A stretch of 19,667 nucleotides of DNA from Thermoplasmata archaeon (GTDB lineage: Archaea > Thermoplasmatota > Thermoplasmata > Thermoplasmatales > Thermoplasmataceae), in the NCBI GenBank assembly GCA_021826795.1, contig JAKAYM010000021.1, positions 1 to 19,667 on the forward strand, given 5' to 3'. Positions within the stretch are counted from its first letter, which is position 1. The number at the start of each line of letters is the position of its first letter. The translations under genes were made by a program, and so were the position numbers. Below are positions 7,401 to 14,069 of this stretch, piece after piece. Under the pieces are notes generated by a model. That model saw nothing but the letters and a program-made list of their open reading frames with translations. It was not told the DNA's origin and made no database searches.

Positions 7401-8582
7401 ATGGTTGCTGGAATAGAATTTAATGAACAAATCAAAGCATTAGGAAAAGATATGAAAGTAGGTTTAATAACAAATCAAACCGGTGTTAACAGCAGATTAA
7501 TAGGAGACATAGAAATTTTCAAGAATCTATTTGGCAGAAACCTTATCTGTGTTTTCGGGCCTGAACATGGTATTTTCGGGAGCGAACAGGCAGGCAATCC
7601 TGTACAGTCCTATTACGATGAACATTTTAAAATAGACATAGTTAGCCTCTATGACGACCATCAAATAGAAGGTGACATAGATGAGAAAATGAGAAATTCA
7701 GATGTCTCGTACGCAGGGAAATCAATGAAGGACCAATATCTGGATTCTATTGATATAATATTTTTCGACATTCAGGATATCGGAACACGTGTATATACAT
7801 ACATAGCAACCATGATCAATACTATGGCTGCGTGCCTAAAGCTCGGAAAAAAATTTGTAATTCTTGACAGGCCAAATCCCATTTCATCAAAGATGGAAGG
7901 GCCATTAATGGAAGATGAATACAAATCATATATTGGCTCTATAAATATACCTCTAAGGCATGGAATGACAGTTGGGGAGATAGGCAATTACTATAATACT
8001 TACTACCTGAATTCAAAGCTTGACATGGCAATCATAAAAATGGATGGATACAACCATGGATTTTATGAGGAAACTGGAATACCATGGGTGATGCCATCAC
8101 CTAATATCCCAACTGTTGAAACCGCACTGGCATATCCCGGGCAGGTACTGCTTGAGGGTACCAATATTTCTGAAGGCCGTGGGACTACGAAGCCTTTCGA
8201 AATTTTTGGAAGCCCCTGGATGGATGCTTACGATCTATGCAAAGACCTTAACAGTATCTCTTTACCAGGTGTAAAGTTCAGGCCCATGAAATTCATTCCA
8301 TCATTCTCAAAATATTCTGGGGAGCTATGCAATGGTGTTCAGATTCATATTATGGAAAGATACAGTTACGAGGCATATACCGTATCGGTAAATATAATTA
8401 ACATCCTATACAGCAAATATCCTGATGATTTTAAATTTTATTCAGGCTATTTCGATAAGGTAAACGGTACGGACAGAGTGAGGAAATCAATTTATAAGGG
8501 TGATATAGAATCAATAATTGATGAAAATGCAATTCAGTTGAGTCATTTTAATGATAAGTACAGAAAAATCAGCCTTTATTAA
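7401..8582 (+). CDS. namZ: Exo-beta-N-acetylmuramidase NamZ (DUF1343, GH171 family)
   Basis: A 393-residue protein of the DUF1343 family, whose Bacillus member releases terminal MurNAc from the non-reducing end of peptidoglycan fragments. The N-terminal Rossmann-like domain carries KVGLITNQTGV (19-29), FGPEHGIFG (52-60, the conserved Glu-His pair of the proposed active site), FDIQDIGTRVYTYI and ILDRPNP. The C-terminal part has WVMPSPNIPT, PGQVLLEGTNISEGRG and TTKPFE, all family signatures. Length is normal for the catalytic protein without its export signal: bacterial NamZ enzymes are secreted, whereas this one starts directly at the fold. It would therefore act on imported muropeptides. It is divergent from the NlpC/P60 gene, and its end overlaps the DUF218 gene by 14 bases. 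Identity of the family is clear; activity in this organism is inferred. Confidence 0.92.
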   Translation: MVAGIEFNEQIKALGKDMKVGLITNQTGVNSRLIGDIEIFKNLFGRNLICVFGPEHGIFGSEQAGNPVQSYYDEHFKIDIVSLYDDHQIEGDIDEKMRNSDVSYAGKSMKDQYLDSIDIIFFDIQDIGTRVYTYIATMINTMAACLKLGKKFVILDRPNPISSKMEGPLMEDEYKSYIGSINIPLRHGMTVGEIGNYYNTYYLNSKLDMAIIKMDGYNHGFYEETGIPWVMPSPNIPTVETALAYPGQVLLEGTNISEGRGTTKPFEIFGSPWMDAYDLCKDLNSISLPGVKFRPMKFIPSFSKYSGELCNGVQIHIMERYSYEAYTVSVNIINILYSKYPDDFKFYSGYFDKVNGTDRVRKSIYKGDIESIIDENAIQLSHFNDKYRKISLY

Positions 8583-9093
8583 ATCCTTCCAGTGATTTTA
8601 CAATACTGGAAAAATTCTTATTCAGTTCCAGAAATTTTTGGTCCCTTAACCATTTTTCAGCCTCCATCTCTGAATAATCAATATCCCATGGCGCACATAC
8701 ATCTGCAATTATCTTAATCTCTTTAAATATATATTCAAAAATTCTGAATGCTCTATTTTTGTGGAAACATGATGTTACCAATGTTATGCTGCTATAATTT
8801 ATATTCATATCAGAAAGTAAAATTTTCGAGTATACCGCATTTCCAACAGTATCCATTGACTTTTCCTCCAGCACAACATTATCTATATTGAAATTACTTT
8901 TTTCCATATACTGTTTCATCATAAAGGCTTCAGATATATTGCATTGCGGATTAGTATAACCACCACTCAGTATGATAAGCATTGGATTTTCTATTTTCAT
9001 TACTGCATCAACTCTGCTTTTCATCATGAGAGATGGATTATTGCATTCTGTTATTTTACACCCAAGTACTATTATTACATTTTTTGGAAACAC
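8569..9093 (-). CDS. YdcF/SanA-like DUF218 protein
   Basis: A 174-residue single-domain DUF218 protein. Typical features are VIIVLGCKI at the N-terminus, RVDAVMK, LSGGYTNP, SEAFMMKQYM, LEEKSMDTVGNAVYSK (the conserved E-x-x-S-x-x-T-x-x-N-A segment) and LVTSCFHKNRAFRIF (the S-x-x-H-x-x-R segment). Bacterial relatives (SanA, ElyC, YdcF) are linked to envelope or peptidoglycan precursor homeostasis, but no reaction is firmly established for the family. Many relatives have an N-terminal membrane anchor, which is missing here. The start is a GTG preceded by a TAATATAT box at normal distance. Its place beside namZ suggests a role in the same pathway, possibly on a lipid- or nucleotide-linked metabolite, but this is a guess. 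Confidence 0.8.
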   Translation of the reverse strand: MFPKNVIIVLGCKITECNNPSLMMKSRVDAVMKIENPMLIILSGGYTNPQCNISEAFMMKQYMEKSNFNIDNVVLEEKSMDTVGNAVYSKILLSDMNINYSSITLVTSCFHKNRAFRIFEYIFKEIKIIADVCAPWDIDYSEMEAEKWLRDQKFLELNKNFSSIVKSLEGFNKG

Positions 9094-9104
9094 GTTTCAT
9101 TTAT

Positions 9105-9116
9105 GAAGATATATTA
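9105..9116 (-). promoter_or_regulatory. TATA box for the DUF218 gene
   Basis: TAATATATCTTC on the minus strand is 12-23 bases before the GTG start. It supports that start and a leaderless transcript. Confidence 0.4.
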
Positions 9117-9238
9117 CTTAATAATATCCCAACAACTGTAGTAAAAACGTATATAAATTACGAATATAGTATAATTAACATTATTTTACCCATTATTTTT
9201 GAATTCATATCTAATTTTATACTATTAACATTATAAAA

Positions 9239-9250
9239 ATATTTATATAG
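9239..9250 (+). promoter_or_regulatory. TATA box for the solute-binding protein gene
   Basis: ATATTTATATAG is centred about 25 bases before the ATG at 9270, with no Shine-Dalgarno site. It is a good match to a leaderless archaeal promoter for a gene expected to be strongly expressed. Confidence 0.6.
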
Positions 9251-9269
9251 TAGTAATGATTATTCTATT

Positions 9270-12200
9270 ATGAAAAACTTCCCAAATATAAATATGAGAA
9301 GAAAGTCTCTTTTATTCGGAGTTATTTTGGTAGTTGCGATGTTTATAATGGTTCCCTTTTCTGCTTCTATCGGTAGTTCGGGTAGCATTTCAGGTTTAAG
9401 CGTTCCAACATCTGTGAACTCTCAGTCAGTTGTCACTCCTTCTGACACCGGTAACGCTTTAACCGCATCAGATTACACAAATGGCACATACATAATGGGT
9501 GGAGTTGGTGCCCTAGGGACACTCAACCCTGCAATAGGAACAACAGTTAATGATTTTCTTGTTTCTGATGAAATATATCAGAGTCCAGTTGCATATCTCG
9601 ATAACGGTAGCTATGCACCATGGTTGATAACAGGGGACCAGGAATATAATGTAAGTGCTGATCATATCACCACATACGATCCAGAGTCAGGTACTATACA
9701 GGATGTAAATTATATCTATACTGTCCATATAAGACCTAACGATAAATGGGATGACTGGGCCAGCTCCAATGCCGCTGATACTTATACTTATTCCAATTAT
9801 ACTTCCTTCAACAATGCCAGTGGAGTCGCATATTCCCACACTTTCAAGGAATTCTATAATACAACCTCCGGTAAAAATCAAACATGGGAACCTGTAAAAA
9901 TGCTGACATATCAGGTGCAGGCAGCAGATTTCATTATTTCATGGCAGATATTAGATAATACAGCAGCTGGAGAGGGTGGATATCCAGGTGTCGTCAACGT
10001 AGTTCCCGTAAACAACCTTACTGTAGAATATTACCTATCTTCACAGAACACGCTTTTTAATGAAAACACTCTAGGAGAAAAGATACTGCCATATCACATA
10101 TGGAAATCACATGACTATGCATCAGAAACGGGTCTCTGGAATTATACATCATCGCTTAATCCTCTAGACTCATATAATGCATGGAACATGGGACTTGATA
10201 GCACTACAGGTTACGCCACCGGCCTTGTGGGCAATGGTCCATTCATGATGATTGGGGGAAACGGAGTACCCAAAGGAGCATGGCTTCTTAACGATTATTG
10301 GAAACTCTATATAAATCCAAATTACTTTACGCAGTACAATAGTTCCCTTGCGAAATACACACCGAAAATATATGCACTTGAAACAAAATGTTACACATCT
10401 GAATCCACAGCAGTTTCAGCATTAGCAGCAGGCCAGGTGGATGCCTTATACGGTGTTGATACATCATTCATACCAACGATAAAGTCTATCCCCTCAACAT
10501 ATGTGTACTACAAACCATCAACCGGTTTTGCAAATCTTCAGATAAATGCCTATAAGGGCAACGCTCCATTCAACATTACCACTTTAAGGCAAGCTTTACA
10601 GTATGCTGTACCGAAAACATATATAGCCCAGGACATAGATCAGGGTTACGATGTTCCACAGGCACCGACTGTTGTAACATCAACTAATATTTTATGGCAT
10701 GATTCCAATGTTCCGTTCTATCATTTCAACCTTCAAAATGCAGAGTCTACAATTAACGCGACCATTAATGCTACAAAATCCCTTCCATCCGCTTACCAGC
10801 TACATTATAACAGTAAGAGTGGTTATTATGCACCCGGTGCAACTCTTTACTACGGAAGTAAGCCTGTTACAATAACAATGCAGGTTTTTCTGGCATCAGA
10901 GAGCCCTGAGGGGGTGGCTATAGCATCCAAGGTGGCAGAGGAGTGGGATTCGCTGGGAATTCACACAACCGTAAGACAGGAAGAGCAGCTTACAGCATGT
11001 GCTGCAACAGTAGCATTATCTCCAACAGACCAGACCGCATTCAATGTAATTCAGTGTGGTGTCTCAACTCTAGCCCAGGGAAACGATGCTGGCGTTCTAA
11101 AACTGTTCTATAATACTGCGAGTATAGGAACAGGTTTCTATCTTGGGACTTTTACATCTCTGAAGTATAACGGCCCCAATGTAACATCTATGGGATTAAT
11201 ACACGGAAAATTCTATACAGGAGCTCAGGTAGTATCACTTATGAATAATATGACAGATTATATGTTTACAACATCAAACCTTAGCCTATTACACCAGATA
11301 AGCAACGGGGTACAGTATCTTGCTGCGCAGGAGGCAACATTTATCAATGAGGGATCTGGAGTAGATGCTATACCTATTACAAATTCCACATTTACCGGTA
11401 TAATCAAAAGTGATGTCGGTATGTCCGCCTTTTGGTACTGGAACTTCATGAATATACATCTAAAAAAGGCAGTAGCGCCAAAATTACCAACATCGATACC
11501 AACACAGCTAATGGTAGGGGCTATAACTAATCAGAAACTTTACTTTGATGGTCAGTACGGAAACCTGACAGTTCAGGTTAGAAATCAGTATGGAGCACCA
11601 GTTTCAGGAATTACTGTGAGCATAGGCATTACTCCAGTTTCTTCATTGTTAAGCCTCAGCAATACAACAGGAACTACTAATGGAAATGGAATATACAAAT
11701 TTGAATTCATGGCAAATCCTTCTAACACTTTGTTATACACATCTAACGGTGCAGGTAATATAACATTCACGATAACAGCATACAGCACATCCAGTAATAT
11801 AATTCCAGGCTCCTATAAGACCTATGTTGATCTATCACCATATTCTGTAACATACAAGACAAATGGAAACAATTTGTTGTTAGACAATTCAAAGATGGAG
11901 TATTACAATATAACTGTATTGAACCCATTAACGGGAAAACCACTATCCGGATATGCATATACAATACAGACTCTCACCGGAGCAGTACTGATGAAAAACA
12001 CATCCTCTTCACAGGTTCTTGTGCAAACAAAGGATATTGATTTCTTTGGTATACCTTTCCTGGGAGTAAAAACCGGAATAACAGTGAATGCAACTTCGCA
12101 TATTAAAACCACTCACTATGACTACGATATGACATCTATTTCTGGTACTACAGGGTCCAATGGGCTCATATCTGTAATGATAGGTGCAAATCCCGCTTAT

Positions 12201-13286
12201 AATTTCTCCCTTAACGGCGATTATAGCACTTCGTACATATTTGTAGGTTCATATTCTTCAGGTGCACCGGTTACAGGAGAGACTGATTTCCAGCAATTGG
12301 GTGAAGTATCTTCTTCATATAGTTATGTCGGTGCCGGGTATTCAGAGCCATTTGAGATTCCAGTTATGCTTACAAATAGTTTAGTCAATGGAATTCATAT
12401 AGATATATCCACGAATCACAGTGTAACTTATAATGGAACTACAGATATTACAGCACATGTAATCGGTGTAGAAGGCAATGGCATACCCAACTATACACTT
12501 ACATTTACCGCACAGAATGCACTGGGAGAAAACAGGGGGTACTTTGTAGACGGAACAGGAAATGGTTACAATCCAAACTGTTATCTATATTCAACAAACA
12601 TGCCTGAAATTACTGTAATGACCAACGCAACCGGCTATGCAACCGCAGTTTTTGACTCTGGCATGTGGAAAGAAGTAAACTCACCAACAGGTAAGCTTAT
12701 AGGTTTTGCACCGTCAGGTACATTTTCACCAACATATGTTCCCTATGATGAGTTTGAAATCGGAGTAGCGGGGTCCAGTAATATAAACAGTACCTACATT
12801 GTTTCTACTCCATTTATGTTTAACAGCACATTGCATCCATTTCTTAAGCCTGTTATCAGTGTTTACCTTAAAAATTCACAGGTTCTAGATAACACTACAC
12901 TTGTAACCGGAGATTCAACATATACAATGTATATCAATACCACCTACAACTCAGCTGCTGGACCATCTGCTTCTGGCATAATGGTTAATGTCACAGCTTC
13001 TATTGGGACTATAAGTGTATCAAGTGTTAAAACCTCCACCTCAGGGAGTTACATAATAAAGTACAAAGCACCTGATGTCACCGTTTTAACCGCAGTAAAG
13101 ATCACTGTAACCACATCCGACCCGTATTCCCATACATATACACTGTTCGTTGAACCGGCTCCAGCTGTAGCAAAAGTTGTGAAACCGAACTATGATGGGT
13201 ATTATGCTGTGATCGGTGTTCTTGCAGTAATTGCTGTTATAATGGGAATTTTATATGTTGATACCAAAAGGAAAATAAAGAAATAA
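9270..13286 (+). CDS. Giant membrane-anchored family 5 (oligopeptide) solute-binding protein
   Basis: A 1338-residue surface protein. Residues 14-36 form a signal or anchor helix after basic RRK. A Ser/Thr/Gly-rich linker leads to a family 5 (DppA/OppA-like) binding domain at about 70-740, with a GTYIMGG...GTLNPA start and an RPNDKWDDW segment. Residues about 745-1290 are beta-rich and Thr/Ser-rich, with at least three Ig/Big-1-like units (YGAPVSGITVS...NGNGIYKFEF; GVEGNGIPNYTLTF...TNATGYATAVF; SASGIMVNVTAS...TSTSGSYIIKY). A C-terminal helix (about 1310-1331) and a basic RKIKK tail anchor it. Bacterial homologues are about 550 residues, so more than half of this protein is stalk. It most likely delivers peptides to the DppBCDF-type transporter encoded on the opposite strand downstream. 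Many NxS/T sites would allow glycosylation. Confidence 0.9.
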   Translation: MKNFPNINMRRKSLLFGVILVVAMFIMVPFSASIGSSGSISGLSVPTSVNSQSVVTPSDTGNALTASDYTNGTYIMGGVGALGTLNPAIGTTVNDFLVSDEIYQSPVAYLDNGSYAPWLITGDQEYNVSADHITTYDPESGTIQDVNYIYTVHIRPNDKWDDWASSNAADTYTYSNYTSFNNASGVAYSHTFKEFYNTTSGKNQTWEPVKMLTYQVQAADFIISWQILDNTAAGEGGYPGVVNVVPVNNLTVEYYLSSQNTLFNENTLGEKILPYHIWKSHDYASETGLWNYTSSLNPLDSYNAWNMGLDSTTGYATGLVGNGPFMMIGGNGVPKGAWLLNDYWKLYINPNYFTQYNSSLAKYTPKIYALETKCYTSESTAVSALAAGQVDALYGVDTSFIPTIKSIPSTYVYYKPSTGFANLQINAYKGNAPFNITTLRQALQYAVPKTYIAQDIDQGYDVPQAPTVVTSTNILWHDSNVPFYHFNLQNAESTINATINATKSLPSAYQLHYNSKSGYYAPGATLYYGSKPVTITMQVFLASESPEGVAIASKVAEEWDSLGIHTTVRQEEQLTACAATVALSPTDQTAFNVIQCGVSTLAQGNDAGVLKLFYNTASIGTGFYLGTFTSLKYNGPNVTSMGLIHGKFYTGAQVVSLMNNMTDYMFTTSNLSLLHQISNGVQYLAAQEATFINEGSGVDAIPITNSTFTGIIKSDVGMSAFWYWNFMNIHLKKAVAPKLPTSIPTQLMVGAITNQKLYFDGQYGNLTVQVRNQYGAPVSGITVSIGITPVSSLLSLSNTTGTTNGNGIYKFEFMANPSNTLLYTSNGAGNITFTITAYSTSSNIIPGSYKTYVDLSPYSVTYKTNGNNLLLDNSKMEYYNITVLNPLTGKPLSGYAYTIQTLTGAVLMKNTSSSQVLVQTKDIDFFGIPFLGVKTGITVNATSHIKTTHYDYDMTSISGTTGSNGLISVMIGANPAYNFSLNGDYSTSYIFVGSYSSGAPVTGETDFQQLGEVSSSYSYVGAGYSEPFEIPVMLTNSLVNGIHIDISTNHSVTYNGTTDITAHVIGVEGNGIPNYTLTFTAQNALGENRGYFVDGTGNGYNPNCYLYSTNMPEITVMTNATGYATAVFDSGMWKEVNSPTGKLIGFAPSGTFSPTYVPYDEFEIGVAGSSNINSTYIVSTPFMFNSTLHPFLKPVISVYLKNSQVLDNTTLVTGDSTYTMYINTTYNSAAGPSASGIMVNVTASIGTISVSSVKTSTSGSYIIKYKAPDVTVLTAVKITVTTSDPYSHTYTLFVEPAPAVAKVVKPNYDGYYAVIGVLAVIAVIMGILYVDTKRKIKK

Positions 13287-13295
13287 ATATAAAAA

Positions 13296-13310
13296 TATTT
13301 TTAATTTTTA
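13296..13310 (+). terminator. T-rich terminator after the solute-binding protein gene
   Basis: T-runs (ATTTTTAATTTTTA) begin about 10 bases after the stop, the usual form of archaeal intrinsic termination. A short inverted repeat (ATTAGA...TCTAAT, 13368-13385, followed by TTTTATT) lies further down and could act as a second stop. Neither is certain in DNA this A+T-rich. Confidence 0.4.
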
Positions 13311-13713
13311 TTATAAATAGAATTTCAAATTTTTGCATTTTTCTTTTTATACATTTATAAGCATTTTATTAGAGATCTTTCTAATTTTATTGGCGCTTAG
13401 AAATATATTTATGAAAATGTAACTTACATACATTGTGTTTATTTTCATCTCATTTGCTATCTGTGTTGATGATCTCCTTATGTTCTTGTTTCTGTTTATA
13501 TATCTTATTTTCTTATCCTTTAACTTCATTCTTGGTTTATATTCTCTTTTTATATTTTTACTGGGTCTATATGGGAACTAATTACAGGATATCATACTAT
13601 CTAATCTCTTTATTTGTTCACATTATATATAGTTCTGATTGTTCACGCGTTCATAATAAACAATTATTCATGCATACCTCAATATCTAGGCTAATCGTAC
13701 AATACACTATATA
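13311..13713. other. A+T-rich intergenic region, no convincing gene
   Basis: This gap lies between the ends of two converging transcription units. Hydrophobic or Lys/Asn-rich ORFs exist on both strands (for example 13433-13750 plus, 13347-13529 minus), but their composition only reflects the T- or A-rich DNA and I recognise no domain. Visible structure: the ATTAGA/TCTAAT inverted repeat, a TATA-like AAATATATTTATG near 13401-13413, and two copies of TTGTTCAC (13614-13621 and 13639-13646) flanking an ATTATATATAG box. A small RNA gene is possible but not shown. Confidence 0.5.
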
Positions 13714-14055
13714 TCATACAATGAATATTATAACAGCAACCAACATATAACATAGGCCTATTAAAAGATAGAGTACTGTCATAATTAATTGCTGTTTATG
13801 TATAAATTTAACATCCTCTTCATTCAGTTTGCTTGCGGATGCAAATACATCTTTTAAGTATAGCTTTGATCCGAAATCATACCATGCCCCAATAAACATA
13901 ACAAAAAAGCCCGATATGAAAACAGGTATGGGCATATAATAAGTATAGTTGAAATTGTAAATAAAATAAAAAGGCAATGGAAAAAATACAATCAGTAGCA
14001 AAATTATTACGGGATACAGAGAATATCTAACTTTTGGATGTTTTATTAAATTCAT
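13714..14055 (-). CDS. Small three-helix membrane protein, last gene of the transporter operon
   Basis: I do not recognise this family. The 113-residue product has a basic start (MNLIKHPKVRY) and three hydrophobic stretches, about 12-34 (PVIILLLIVFFPLPFYFIYN), 41-57 (PIPVFISGFFVMFIGAW) and 90-112 (LIMTVLYLLIGLCYMLVAVI). A charged segment (KDVFASASKLNEEDVKFIHKQQ) lies between the last two. It starts 14 bases after the double-ATPase stop on the same strand, so it is probably cotranscribed with the transporter and may be an accessory subunit. Its regular hydrophobic/charged pattern argues that it is real despite the A+T-rich surroundings. No Shine-Dalgarno site is evident. Confidence 0.65.
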   Translation of the reverse strand: MNLIKHPKVRYSLYPVIILLLIVFFPLPFYFIYNFNYTYYMPIPVFISGFFVMFIGAWYDFGSKLYLKDVFASASKLNEEDVKFIHKQQLIMTVLYLLIGLCYMLVAVIIFIV

Positions 14056-14069
14056 GTATAATCTTTAAA

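Noticed and set aside
13347..13529. 60-codon minus-strand ORF with an HTH-looking stretch (RRSSTQIANEMKI)
   Set aside because: Composition is the Lys/Asn/Ile bias of A-rich DNA, it lacks a clear promoter, and one short resemblance is not enough to call a regulator.
13433..13750. 105-codon hydrophobic ORF on the plus strand
   Set aside because: Its Phe/Leu/Tyr/Ser content follows from T-rich DNA, it overlaps the end of the better-supported minus-strand membrane gene, and it has no recognisable domain.
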